Shown one piece after another: positions 38,504 through 47,018 of a stretch of DNA of 64,000 bases (position 1 is its first letter; every line of letters starts with the position of its first letter). The notes beneath the pieces were generated by a model that was not told the origin of the DNA, did not search any database, and saw only the letters and a list, made by a program, of their open reading frames with translations. Position numbers and translations under genes: made by a program. This DNA is from Bacillales bacterium (GTDB lineage Bacteria; Bacillota; Bacilli; Bacillales; DASSOY01): contig DASSOY010000048.1 in NCBI GenBank assembly GCA_035700025.1, positions 173,315 through 237,314 on the forward strand, read 5' to 3'.

Positions 38504-38680
38504 AATATGAAAGTATGACGTTGGTTAGTTGTTTTCTGTCTGTCCCATCCTCTTCAAGTAAGCGCATAGAAGTGAATCGTCGGTACAACTCGAAGTTGTT
38601 CGTGAAGATGGTGCTCGTTGCTCTAACCAACTGAGCTAAGGGTCCAATATGAAAGTATGACGTTGGTTAGCTGTTTTCTG
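38477..38680 (-). repeat. 62-bp direct repeat around tRNA-Ile2 5' half
   Basis: Positions 38477-38538 recur at 38619-38680 with one mismatch (38529 against 38671), an offset of 142 bases. Each copy holds the first 27 bases of tRNA-Ile2 and 35 bases of its 5' flank. The first copy is part of the intact gene. Confidence 0.9.
38619..38645 (-). pseudogene. Truncated tRNA-Ile2 (5' 27 bases only)
   Basis: Identical to the first 27 bases of the intact tRNA-Ile2 (acceptor 5' strand and D arm). After it the sequence diverges: no anticodon stem or T arm follows. The sequence on its 3' side at 38541-38575 resembles the 3' flank of tRNA-Ser at 38211-38244, so the fragment joins an Ile2 5' end to a Ser-type flank. 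Confidence 0.85.
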
Positions 38681-38724
38681 ATGTAGATTCCAACTTCCAA
38701 CCTCTAAATTTCTCACTTCTAGAA

Positions 38725-38798
38725 TGGCGGTGGAGGGGATCGAACCCCCGGCCTTACGGGTATGAACCGTACGCTCTAGCCAGCTGAGCTACACCGCC
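38725..38798 (-). tRNA. tRNA-Met (elongator, anticodon CAT)
   Basis: 74 bases. Acceptor GGCGGTG pairs with CACCGCC; anticodon loop TTCATAC; T-arm GGTTCGATCC. Matches the Bacillus elongator tRNA-Met. First gene of the cluster; CCA is not encoded. Confidence 0.93.
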
Positions 38799-38820
38799 TT
38801 GTTTTAATCGGACAACGTTT

Positions 38821-38849
38821 AATATACCACGAAGCGACTTGCTGCGCAA
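38821..38849 (-). promoter_or_regulatory. Probable promoter of the tRNA cluster
   Basis: On the minus strand, TTGCGC (38849-38844), 17 bases, TATATT (38826-38821), 22 bases before tRNA-Met. Confidence 0.55.
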
Positions 38850-39000
38850 GAAGATTTTTTGAAAAATGACTGGAAAATGAAGCACAAGTTCAGTTTTAAT
38901 CTTTGAATCCAAAGGGTACATTTGGTATTGTAATAAGTGAAGTACATATGCTTCATGTGCTTTTCAAAACTAATCAAAAAGACCGAGGAGGATGGTTTCA

Positions 39001-39612
39001 ATGGCAAATTATCAATTACCGGAATTGCCTTACGCATTCGACGCACTCGAGCCTCACATCGACGAAGAGACAATGAAGATCCATCACGGCAAGCATCATA
39101 ACACTTATGTGACAAAATTGAACGCCGCATTGGAAGGCCATGACGATTTGGCGGACAAGAGTGTGGAAGCGCTCATTGCCGATTTGGATGCAGTGCCTGA
39201 GAACATCCGCACGGCGGTTCGCAACAACGGCGGCGGCCATGCGAATCACAGCTTGTTCTGGCAAATCATGAGCCCGAACGGCGGCGGACAACCGAGCGGC
39301 GAATTGGCGGAAGCCATCAATGCGAAATTTGGCAGCTTCGACGAATTTAAGGAAGCTTTCAAAAGCGCAGGTGCCGGACGCTTTGGCTCCGGATGGGCTT
39401 GGCTCGTCGTGAACAACGGAGAGTTGGAGATCGTCGATACGCCGAATCAGGACAACCCGCTATCGGACGGAAAAACCCCAATTCTTGGTGTTGACGTTTG
39501 GGAACATGCTTACTACTTGAACTATCAAAATCGTCGTCCGGATTATCTTGAAGCCTTCTTCAACGTCATTAACTGGGATGAAGTCGAAAAGCGCTTCAAG
39601 CAAGCGAAGTAA
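39001..39612 (+). CDS. sodA: Superoxide dismutase (Mn/Fe type)
   Basis: Enzyme of 203 residues. Metal ligand regions: HHGKHHNTY near 28-36, HANHSLFW near 80, and [15 protein letters not shown] near 165. The pattern [13 protein letters not shown] is typical of Mn-SOD. ATG at 39001 follows GGAGGATGG. A weak promoter (TTGAAT 38903, TATTGT 38926) lies upstream. Terminator at 39624. Confidence 0.97.
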   Translation: MANYQLPELPYAFDALEPHIDEETMKIHHGKHHNTYVTKLNAALEGHDDLADKSVEALIADLDAVPENIRTAVRNNGGGHANHSLFWQIMSPNGGGQPSGELAEAINAKFGSFDEFKEAFKSAGAGRFGSGWAWLVVNNGELEIVDTPNQDNPLSDGKTPILGVDVWEHAYYLNYQNRRPDYLEAFFNVINWDEVEKRFKQAK

Positions 39613-39623
39613 ATCGAACGTTG

Positions 39624-39656
39624 AAAAACCGGCGGGCACATGCCCCCGGTTTTTTC
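39624..39656 (+). terminator. Terminator of sodA
   Basis: AAAAACCGGCGGGCA pairs with TGCCCCCGG and the T run that follows, with one bulge. Confidence 0.85.
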
Positions 39657-39753
39657 TATGATCGCGTTAATGCAGACACAGTTCTTGATGTGATGAATAG
39701 CCATTCCCTCTTGTAGCACACTATCTTGTAGTGACAAAAAGGGAGAAATGGCG

Positions 39754-41034
39754 ATGAACGTGAAAAAGAAAATTCTCGGCAAAGTGAACGTATCCAAAGA
39801 CCTTACCCTCTTGCTGATTGTGGGCGGTCTTTATTTTTTGAGTATTGCCTTGTCGAATACTTTCGTCAACGTTTACATTTGGAAGCAGTCAGGTTCGTTC
39901 GCGGATCTTGCCTTGTATAATTTAGGCATTGTCATTATGCAGCCGCTCGCCTTTATTGTTGCGGGCCGGTGGGCCAAGAAAGTGGATCGCGTGATTGTGC
40001 TCCGGGTAGGGGTCTCACTGCTGTCGGTATTTTTTTTAACGGTCCTGTTTTTCGGCGATCACATTGAAGGTTTGCAGATGGTGATGGGCGGACTGCTCGG
40101 CATTGGTTTCGGGTTTTATTGGCTGGCCTTCAACGTGCTTACATTTGAGATCACCGAGCCGGACACCCGCGATTTTTTTAACGGATTTCTCGGTTTGCTG
40201 TCTTCGCTTGCAGGAATGATCGGCCCGTTTTCTGCCGGAGCCATTATTTCATCAATGGAAAAGTTCACCGGTTACCGGATCATTTTTACGTTGTCGTTGT
40301 TGTTTTTCTGCTGTGCAGTCGTCCTTAGTTTTTACTTAAAAAGGCGATCGGCGCGAGGATCGTACAGATTTCGTCAAATCATTGTTGAACGGAAGCATAA
40401 CCTCAATTGGCGGGCCGTGTTGAATGCGCATTTTTTTCAGGGGTTGCGGGAAGGTACGTTTGCGTTTGTTATTGTGATCTGGGTGTTTATCACCACGAAA
40501 AGCGCACTGGCGCTCGGCACTTACGGACTCGTTCAGTCGGCCGTTTCTTTCGGCGCTTATTATGGAGCGACGAGAATGATCAAAAACCGCCACCGGAAAA
40601 AGGCGATACTTGCCGGCGGTTTGGCGTTGTATGCGGCCGTGTTTTTCATTTTGTTCCAATTAACTTATCCTTTGTTGCTTGCTTACGGCGTCACGATTGC
40701 GCTCGCTTATCCGCTCTTGCTCGTCCCGTATATGTCGCTGACATTTGATGTCATCGGAAAAGGTTGGAAAGCGGCAGACATGCGAATCGAATATGTCGTT
40801 GTTCGCGAACTTTATTATAATGCGGGAAGGGTGATTTCGATTTTGGCTTTTCTCGCTGTTGTGTTTTTGTTTGATGATAAGCAAGCGATCCCTTATTTGT
40901 TAGCTGTACTCGGTGCCGGACATCTGTTTATTTATATGTTCGTTCGAAACATTCAACTTCGAAAAAGCTCCCATTCACCTCAGGGGGGAGAAGGAGAAAG
41001 GCGGTCATTGCAGAAAAAAGGGTCGACCGTATAG
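39754..41034 (+). CDS. yqgE: Major facilitator superfamily transporter (YqgE-like)
   Basis: Membrane protein of 426 residues with 11-12 hydrophobic helices and the basic intracellular loop ARKV/AKKVDR type motif (GRWAKKVDRVIVLRVG). The substrate is unknown. It sits between sodA and pbpA exactly as yqgE does in B. subtilis, which is the basis of the symbol. ATG at 39754 is 8 bases after GGGAG; ATG at 39748 is too close. Confidence 0.82.
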   Translation: MNVKKKILGKVNVSKDLTLLLIVGGLYFLSIALSNTFVNVYIWKQSGSFADLALYNLGIVIMQPLAFIVAGRWAKKVDRVIVLRVGVSLLSVFFLTVLFFGDHIEGLQMVMGGLLGIGFGFYWLAFNVLTFEITEPDTRDFFNGFLGLLSSLAGMIGPFSAGAIISSMEKFTGYRIIFTLSLLFFCCAVVLSFYLKRRSARGSYRFRQIIVERKHNLNWRAVLNAHFFQGLREGTFAFVIVIWVFITTKSALALGTYGLVQSAVSFGAYYGATRMIKNRHRKKAILAGGLALYAAVFFILFQLTYPLLLAYGVTIALAYPLLLVPYMSLTFDVIGKGWKAADMRIEYVVVRELYYNAGRVISILAFLAVVFLFDDKQAIPYLLAVLGAGHLFIYMFVRNIQLRKSSHSPQGGEGERRSLQKKGSTV

Positions 41035-41115
41035 GTGAAAAATCGTTGCTTTACAATGACGAGCCGTTCCGGTTAAACTTTGAATAGTTACAAAGAAACC
41101 GGAGAGGGATTGAAC

Positions 41116-43197
41116 ATGGTCGGCCAAACGAAATCAAAGCCAAAGAATGCAAAACCGAAGAAAAAGAATCAAGTTCCTTTTCGATTAAACGTACTGTTTA
41201 TTGTCGTTTTCGTCCTGTTTTCGATATTGATCTTGCGGCTCGGCATCGTACAAATCGTAGAAGGGGAGACGTATAAACAACAAGTCAAAGAACAAGTAAG
41301 ACCGACGAGTAAGCTGGATGCTGCTAGAGGACTCATTTACGACACGAACGGCGAACTGCTTGTCGGCAACAAAGGTGAAAACGCGATTACCTTTACGCGA
41401 ACGAAAGACGACTCCGCGGAGGATTTGCTTCATCTTGCCGAAAAGTTAACTGAATACATCCACATGGATCCTAAGAAATTGACGGTAAGAGACAAGAAGG
41501 ATTATTGGATTTTGAAGCACGGGTTGTTGAACGCCTATCATGAAAAGTTGTCGGACGAAGAATACAACCGGCTTTCAAAAAGTGATGACAAAAGCGCCGC
41601 CTACGACGCGCTGCTCGATCGAATCACGAAAGAAAATATAGATTCGCTGACGAACCATGATTTGCAAGTCGCGGCGATCTTTCGAAAGTTAAATCAAGCG
41701 ATGAATTTAACGCCGTATTACGTAAAAATCGGCATTGAAGACGAAGCATTTTATAAAATCGGTGAACATCTCGAAAGTTTGCCAGGCATTGATTTGACTC
41801 AGGCGGCGAAGCGGGTTTATCCGAACGGAGATCCGTTTTATTTAGGCAGCGTCGGAGAAATTCCGCGTGAATCATTGGATTATTATTTGGCTCGCGGCTA
41901 TAACCGGAACGATCTCGTCGGAACGAGCTATCTGGAGCAATATTACGAAAACCTTCTGAACGGAACGCCGACGAAATTGCAGTTTCAATTGAATGAAGAC
42001 GGTGAGTTGCTTGCGAACCCGAAGCAGCTTCCCGGACATCGCGGGTACGACATTCAGCTGACAATCAACTTGGAATTGCAAAAAAAAGTGCAGGAAATCT
42101 TAAAGGCGGGCGTCCGTGATGCCATGTTCCATTGGCACAACCCTTATTTGAACAGTGCTTATGCCGTTGTGATGAACCCGCAAACCGGCGGGATTTTGGC
42201 ACTGAACGGCGTGGAATACGAAGACGGCCAATTTAACAACGTCTCTTACCAAACAATTACCGGTTCCTTTGTCATCGGCTCGAACATCAAAGGGGCGACG
42301 GTGCTTGCCGGATTTGAGACGAATACCGTGCCAAGCGCTTTTAATGATAAAAAATTTGTTTTCAAAAACGGTAACGATTTACAATCGTATCCGGGCAACA
42401 ACATCGGAGTCGTCACCCCGGTGACGGCGCTGGAAGCTTCCTCGAACATTTTTATGGCAAAAATCGCCGCGAATATGGCTGGTTTCAAGACGGTCGATAA
42501 AGGATCGTATTACCGAGTGTACACTTATCGGGACGAACAATATTTTCACGCGTTCCATCAATTGCGGGAAATATACAGCCAATTCGGTTTGGGGATCCGC
42601 ACGCAAATTGATTTACCGAAGGAAGGGCTCGGATACGAAGGAGACATCGACCAAGTTCAGCCTGGGCAAATTTTACGCTTTGCTTTCGGCCAATTTGATA
42701 CGTATACGCCGATCCAAGTGGCTCAATACTTTTCGACAATCGCCAACGGCGGTTACCGTTTGCAGCTTCATTTGTTGAAATCGGTGCATGAGCCGAATGC
42801 CGATGCGGAAGGACCAGGTGAACTCGTCTATCAATTTGAACCGAACGTTTTGAATCATATCACGATGAACCAACATGCCCTTGAACAAGTCCATAAAGGG
42901 TTTTGGCTCGTTACTCACGGAGCACGCGTCTATTCTCATCTGCCGACCGCCCCTCAACTCGGCCGCGGCGAATATGAAAAATACGAGATTGCGGGAAAAA
43001 CAGGTACGGCCGATGTGACGATCAATGGTCACGAAACCGTCAATGAGCTGTTCAGCGGCTACGCTCCCGCGGGAGAAGGACATGAACCGGAAGTGACAGT
43101 TGTTGTGATCGTCCCCGGTGACGACAACGGCGGTCACCACATCAAATTGGCAGGTCAGATTTTCAAAGCCTATTTTGAGATGAAAAACGGCAGTTAA
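41116..43197 (+). CDS. pbpA: Penicillin-binding protein 2 (class B transpeptidase PbpA)
   Basis: Peptidoglycan DD-transpeptidase of 693 residues. A cytoplasmic basic tail and one membrane helix (about 24-46) precede the dimerisation domain, then the transpeptidase with SxxK motif SNIK (S389), SSN (442-444) and KTGT (628-631). In B. subtilis PbpA with PbpH supports rod shape. ATG at 41116 follows GGAGAGGG; an in-frame TTG at 41080 is less likely. Monocistronic with yqgE upstream. Confidence 0.94.
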   Translation: MVGQTKSKPKNAKPKKKNQVPFRLNVLFIVVFVLFSILILRLGIVQIVEGETYKQQVKEQVRPTSKLDAARGLIYDTNGELLVGNKGENAITFTRTKDDSAEDLLHLAEKLTEYIHMDPKKLTVRDKKDYWILKHGLLNAYHEKLSDEEYNRLSKSDDKSAAYDALLDRITKENIDSLTNHDLQVAAIFRKLNQAMNLTPYYVKIGIEDEAFYKIGEHLESLPGIDLTQAAKRVYPNGDPFYLGSVGEIPRESLDYYLARGYNRNDLVGTSYLEQYYENLLNGTPTKLQFQLNEDGELLANPKQLPGHRGYDIQLTINLELQKKVQEILKAGVRDAMFHWHNPYLNSAYAVVMNPQTGGILALNGVEYEDGQFNNVSYQTITGSFVIGSNIKGATVLAGFETNTVPSAFNDKKFVFKNGNDLQSYPGNNIGVVTPVTALEASSNIFMAKIAANMAGFKTVDKGSYYRVYTYRDEQYFHAFHQLREIYSQFGLGIRTQIDLPKEGLGYEGDIDQVQPGQILRFAFGQFDTYTPIQVAQYFSTIANGGYRLQLHLLKSVHEPNADAEGPGELVYQFEPNVLNHITMNQHALEQVHKGFWLVTHGARVYSHLPTAPQLGRGEYEKYEIAGKTGTADVTINGHETVNELFSGYAPAGEGHEPEVTVVVIVPGDDNGGHHIKLAGQIFKAYFEMKNGS

Positions 43198-43200
43198 ATG

Positions 43201-43233
43201 AAAAAAATCGCCCTGGGAATTTCCCGGGGCGAT
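43201..43233 (-). terminator. Terminator of the 43241 gene
   Basis: An 11-bp stem (43207-43217 with 43223-43233, one G-T pair). The T run lies on the minus strand, so it serves the minus-strand gene; it may also stop pbpA transcripts. Confidence 0.8.
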
Positions 43234-43240
43234 TCGTCTA

Positions 43241-43753
43241 TCAAGATGTGATTTTTTTCGCGATCTCCGCGATTGTCATGTCGCTCTTTATTTGCACCGT
43301 ACCGAGCTGCACGTCTTGTTCCATATTGTGTTTTTTCAAATAATGGATCAAGTCGAACTTGTCTTTAATAATGTTCGCCTCTTCAAGCTTCGCGGCAATC
43401 TCGCCGCCCGTCATGCCCGAGCGAATATGCAGCGTGAAACTGCGAACATTTTCTTTTTTCGTGTCCGATTCGATGTCTGATTTTGACTTCGAATCGTCTG
43501 AATCATCCGCAGCCGTTTTCGATTTTTCTTCTTGTTCGTTCGCCTTGGCTTTCGCCTGCAGGTTCTCGTATTCCGATTCGGAAACGGCTACTTGTCCATG
43601 CGTATCCAAATACTCATCAACCTGCGACTCAGTTATGACTGCCGGTTTGGCCGCCGTCTTTTCCAACGAATCGCTCGTGTATACGAAGAAGGCCATTACC
43701 AAAGCGGCCACCCAAATCCCTGCGGCAAATCCGCGCATTCCCCTTTTCGTCAT
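43241..43753 (-). CDS. Membrane-anchored protein with MltG-type LysM-like domain
   Basis: Protein of 170 residues: one N-terminal membrane helix (about 8-26), a charged linker rich in Ser, Asp and Lys, and a C-terminal domain TLHIRSGMTGGEIAAKLEEANII to IKSDMTIAEIAKKI. That domain resembles the LysM-like module at the front of MltG/YceG endolytic transglycosylases, but the catalytic part is absent. Function unknown. Possibly the local equivalent of B. subtilis yqzC; I am not sure. Confidence 0.75.
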   Translation of the reverse strand: MTKRGMRGFAAGIWVAALVMAFFVYTSDSLEKTAAKPAVITESQVDEYLDTHGQVAVSESEYENLQAKAKANEQEEKSKTAADDSDDSKSKSDIESDTKKENVRSFTLHIRSGMTGGEIAAKLEEANIIKDKFDLIHYLKKHNMEQDVQLGTVQIKSDMTIAEIAKKITS

Positions 43754-43775
43754 AAAAGATCCCTCTTTTTTCCTT

Positions 43776-43973
43776 TTAGTCGCGACGATGTTGAATCATG
43801 ATTTCATCTTCCAGTTCGTTTTGCTTTTTCTTCACTTTGTAAAGTTCTTGCATCAACGTGATCGATAAATTTTCCATTTGATTTTCAATGTCCGCGAAGC
43901 GGTCTTTCTTAAAGAACGACGCGATAAATACGATCGCTCCAATGACCAACAGTCCGAAAATTGCAAATTCCAT
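43776..43973 (-). CDS. Small membrane protein with coiled coil
   Basis: 65 residues: a transmembrane helix (about 2-20, MEFAIFGLLVIGAIVFI) and a coiled-coil tail ending in KVKKKQNELEDEIMIQHRRD. ATG at 43973 is preceded by AGGAGGTT. The open frame continues upstream but carries no plausible coding sequence. It is 22 bases upstream of the MltG-like gene, probably in one operon. Function unknown. Confidence 0.7.
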   Translation of the reverse strand: MEFAIFGLLVIGAIVFIASFFKKDRFADIENQMENLSITLMQELYKVKKKQNELEDEIMIQHRRD

Positions 43974-44084
43974 TATGTATCTAACCTCCTTGCGCCATGA
44001 TTCAACAATATTCGATGCATCCTCTTCATTTATAACATATTCGTCCAAAAAAACAATGGAAAATGAGAACCAAATTGGCCGATC

Positions 44085-44113
44085 TTGAATTTGTACGGAA
44101 ACTCTGGTAAAGT
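44085..44113 (+). promoter_or_regulatory. Sigma-A promoter of rpmG
   Basis: TTGAAT at 44085, 17-base spacer, TAAAGT at 44108, 30 bases before the start codon. Confidence 0.65.
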
Positions 44114-44143
44114 AACAACGAATAACGTTTGGAGGGAACAGGA

Positions 44144-44293
44144 ATGCGAGTTCAAGTAACTTTGGAATGCACGGAATCGGGTCATCGCAATTATTTAACA
44201 ACGAAAAATAAAACGAAACAACCCGATCGCATTGAAATGAAAAAATACTGCCCGTCGTGCAGAACACACACCGTACACAAAGAAACGAAATAA
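44144..44293 (+). CDS. rpmG: 50S ribosomal protein L33
   Basis: 49 residues: starts [20 protein letters not shown], ends with [16 protein letters not shown]. The zinc ribbon is incomplete: C9, C36 and C39 are present, but the second Cys of the first CxxC pair is S12 (CTES). H14 might substitute. GGAGGGAACAGGA is the ribosome binding site. Too short to stand out as an open frame, but family identity is certain. Confidence 0.96.
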   Translation: MRVQVTLECTESGHRNYLTTKNKTKQPDRIEMKKYCPSCRTHTVHKETK

Positions 44294-44326
44294 AGCAGCG
44301 GGGGAGAGCTCCCGGTGCTTTTTTCA
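44291..44326 (+). terminator. Terminator of rpmG
   Basis: Stem AAGCAGCGGG with CCCGGTGCTT (one mismatch) followed by T residues; it starts at the stop codon. Confidence 0.75.
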
Positions 44327-44351
44327 TGGATGGAAAAGGAGAAGGCGGACG

Positions 44352-44921
44352 ATGGATGCGAAACGCATGCTGCGGGAAAAAATGAAGAAAACTTTAAATG
44401 CGATTCCGGCCGATGAACGGAAACGTTGGCAAGAGGAGGCGGCTCAACGTCTGTATGCGTTGCCGGAATGGAAGGAGTCGCGGACGATCGGCATTACGCT
44501 GTCGACCCCGGATGAAATCGATACCGAAGCGATCATTCAAAAAGCATGGGAACAAGAAAAGAACGTGGCTGTACCAAAAGTGCTTCCTGCTGAAAAAGCG
44601 ATGCAATTTCGACAGATTTCGTCATTCGCTGACGTTCGACCGATGTTCGCGGGCATTCGTGAACCGCTGGAACGTCGCTCGCGGTTGATCGTTCCGGAAG
44701 CGATCGACTTACTTGTCGTCCCTGGGCTCGTTTTTTCCGAAGCCGGTTACCGGATCGGATTCGGCGGCGGTTTTTACGATCGGTTTTTGGAGCGTCACCA
44801 GTTGTTTGCTGTTTCGCTTGCATTTGAATGTCAACTAAATGCTGACGTTCCCGTCGAACCGTTTGATCGCCCGGTCGATATGATTGTAACGGAATCTAGG
44901 GTCCTTACGTGCAACGGATAG
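44352..44921 (+). CDS. yqgN: 5-formyltetrahydrofolate cyclo-ligase
   Basis: Converts 5-formyl-THF to 5,10-methenyl-THF with ATP; 189 residues. Motifs: RMLREKMKKTL at the N terminus, the ATP-binding VPGLVFSEAGYRIGFGGGFYDRFL and the final PVDMIVTE. It follows rpmG as in B. subtilis (rpmGA-yqgN). Terminates 9 bases before the end of a convergent gene. Confidence 0.94.
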   Translation: MDAKRMLREKMKKTLNAIPADERKRWQEEAAQRLYALPEWKESRTIGITLSTPDEIDTEAIIQKAWEQEKNVAVPKVLPAEKAMQFRQISSFADVRPMFAGIREPLERRSRLIVPEAIDLLVVPGLVFSEAGYRIGFGGGFYDRFLERHQLFAVSLAFECQLNADVPVEPFDRPVDMIVTESRVLTCNG

Positions 44922-44929
44922 TTGGAAAT

Positions 44930-45817
44930 TCATTCGCTTTCTCCGAGATCGAGCTTCACTTCAAGTTTGACGTTCCCGCCGTCCGCCGTTTTGAATAATA
45001 CGACAAAGCCGGTGCGGTTTTTGCTGAACAAAACGAGGGGTACGGTGCTTCCAATCGGAGAAGTTTTTTCGCCGTCTTTTCGTGTGACGCCGGAAACGTA
45101 ATCCGAATAAAGCGTCTGCCATAATTGCGCCAAGGCCCGTTCTGTTTGCTGCTTTGTTAAGCCGGGAAGCCGGTTTCTTGAGAACACATGAAGGTAAGGA
45201 AGCGAAAACGAGTAATAAGCATTGCGGTTGATGGCGAACGACTCGATGAGTGCATGCCAAGCATATTGGACTTGTTCTTCGGTTGCGTGATCAAGTATCG
45301 ATTTCCATTCTTTCTCTTCCTCGCTGATCGGAACTTTGAACGAATCAGTCTCGCTCAGCGGAGAGTCCATCACGTAAATTTGATCATAACTCATTGCCAA
45401 CAAGCTCGTCTCATGTTGTTCATCAGTACCGAAGTTCGCGTAATGAACGGAAATGGCCCGAAAATGGCCGCTGTCTTCACAGCGAACACTCTTTTGCGCA
45501 TACAACTCACCAGCGTTTTCACGCTGCTCGGCAAGACGGTCAATCAGTTTTCCGTCTTCGTACAACAAAGAAAAATCTTGTCTGAACGTTGCTTTGCCAT
45601 TCAGTTCCGAGCGCAAGGTCCAGTTTATCGTATATTCGTCTGGATCGACTTGCTTCCCTTTATGCAATTCCGTCTCGGCGCGGCGAAACGGATGGTTTTC
45701 ATTTGTCGGCAAATAGACGATTGGAGAATGCGATGCTGTCTTCTCGACAGAAACGTAAAATGCGGCAAAGCAGGCGCTGATAAGCGCCGCCAGTACTATC
45801 AAACCCGCCCGCTTCAT
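44930..45817 (-). CDS. Exported protein of unknown function (possible lipoprotein)
   Basis: Protein of 295 residues that I do not recognise. The N terminus has two basic residues and a hydrophobic core ending ALISAC, which fits a lipobox with C16 as the modified residue; a transmembrane anchor is the alternative. The rest is soluble and acidic, with a near-continuous mixed strand/helix look and no motif I can name. Convergent with yqgN and divergent from the M42 peptidase gene. Confidence 0.65.
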   Translation of the reverse strand: MKRAGLIVLAALISACFAAFYVSVEKTASHSPIVYLPTNENHPFRRAETELHKGKQVDPDEYTINWTLRSELNGKATFRQDFSLLYEDGKLIDRLAEQRENAGELYAQKSVRCEDSGHFRAISVHYANFGTDEQHETSLLAMSYDQIYVMDSPLSETDSFKVPISEEEKEWKSILDHATEEQVQYAWHALIESFAINRNAYYSFSLPYLHVFSRNRLPGLTKQQTERALAQLWQTLYSDYVSGVTRKDGEKTSPIGSTVPLVLFSKNRTGFVVLFKTADGGNVKLEVKLDLGESE

Positions 45818-45916
45818 AGGAAACCTCCAAAGGACAACTTTTTCATCAATTTATGTGATTAATGTTAAAATATGAGGCGGGTGTTTATCTTTCAATTAAA
45901 GGAGAGACTCGGAAGA

Positions 45917-46969
45917 ATGGGACATGTAGTAAATGACGACGAAATCGTCAAAGTGATCGATGAATTGGTCAACATCCCGAGCCCGACGGGGAACACATCG
46001 GAAATTATTAAGGTGATCGATGATCGGTTGCGACAATTCGGCGTTGCGACGAAAGTAACGCGCAAAGGGGCATTGCTGGCAACGTTGCAAGGCGAAGACG
46101 ACACGCGGCATCGATTTGTTACTGCGCACGTAGATGCATTAGGGGCAATGGTGAAACAAATCAAAGAAAACGGGCGATTGACGTTGTCGCGCATCGGCGG
46201 TTTTCCGTGGAATCACGCGGAAGGAGAATATTGCACGATCGAAACTTCCGGGGGAAAACGGTATGGAGGAACGATCGTAATGCATCAAACCGCCGTACAC
46301 GTTTACAAAGATGCGGGAGAAGCGAAACGAAACGATGAAAACATCGAAGTGAGGATCGATGAAAAAGTAAGAAACGCGAAGGATGTACGTAACCTTGGAA
46401 TCGAGGTTGGTGACTTCGTATCGTTTGATCCGCGTTTTGAATCAACGGACAGCGGATTCGTCAAGTCAAGGCATTTGGATGATAAAGCGAGCGTCGCGAT
46501 TCTTCTTGAGGTTGTACGGCAACTCGTCGAAAATAAAATCAAGTTGCCGTACACGACACATTTTTTGATTGCCAACAACGAAGAAATCGGATATGGGGCA
46601 AATTCGAATGTTTCGCCGGAAACGATTGAATATTTAGCGGTTGACATGGGAGCGATCGGCGATGGTCAAACAACCGATGAATTTACGGTTTCCATTTGCG
46701 CGAAAGATACGAGCGGCCCGTATCATTACGGGTTGAGAAAACATCTCGTGAAACTCGCCGAGAAGCATAACATCGGCTTTCAAGTGGACATTTATCCTTT
46801 TTACAATTCCGATGCTTCTGCGGCTGTCCGCGCCGGACATGACATCATTCACGGGCTCATCGGCCCGGGTGTAGATGCTTCGCATGCATACGAACGTACA
46901 CATCGGGAGTCGCTCGTTTCTACAGGGGATTTGATTTATCATTATTTGCAATCGAAAATGATTTCTTGA
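45917..46969 (+). CDS. M42 family metallopeptidase
   Basis: Zinc/cobalt aminopeptidase or glutamyl aminopeptidase of the M42 family, 350 residues. Metal ligands appear in FVTAHVDALGAMV, RHLDDKASVAI, NNEEIGYGAN (catalytic Glu pair) and AVDMGAIGDG; the last His is in ASHAYERTHRES. Substrates are peptides after endoprotease cleavage. ATG at 45917 gives the family N terminus; the ribosome binding site GGAGAG is somewhat distant. Confidence 0.9.
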   Translation: MGHVVNDDEIVKVIDELVNIPSPTGNTSEIIKVIDDRLRQFGVATKVTRKGALLATLQGEDDTRHRFVTAHVDALGAMVKQIKENGRLTLSRIGGFPWNHAEGEYCTIETSGGKRYGGTIVMHQTAVHVYKDAGEAKRNDENIEVRIDEKVRNAKDVRNLGIEVGDFVSFDPRFESTDSGFVKSRHLDDKASVAILLEVVRQLVENKIKLPYTTHFLIANNEEIGYGANSNVSPETIEYLAVDMGAIGDGQTTDEFTVSICAKDTSGPYHYGLRKHLVKLAEKHNIGFQVDIYPFYNSDASAAVRAGHDIIHGLIGPGVDASHAYERTHRESLVSTGDLIYHYLQSKMIS

Positions 46970-46980
46970 CTTATTCCATT

Positions 46981-47018
46981 CTCGAGGGCCGGGTTCCCTC
47001 GAGTTTTCTTTCTTTCAT
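46981..47018 (+). terminator. Terminator of M42 peptidase gene
   Basis: Perfect 8-bp stem CTCGAGGG/CCCTCGAG (46981-46988 with 46996-47003) followed by a T-rich run. Confidence 0.85.

Noticed and set aside
38346..38721. Possible CRISPR or mobile element because of the repeats near the tRNAs
   Set aside because: Repeats are degenerate, irregularly spaced and few; there are no spacers of equal length, no cas genes, no transposase or integrase.
43974..44327. Upstream extension of the 65-residue membrane protein to 183 residues
   Set aside because: The added part runs antisense through rpmG and its promoter and contains no plausible protein sequence; AGGAGGTT sits before the internal ATG at 43973.
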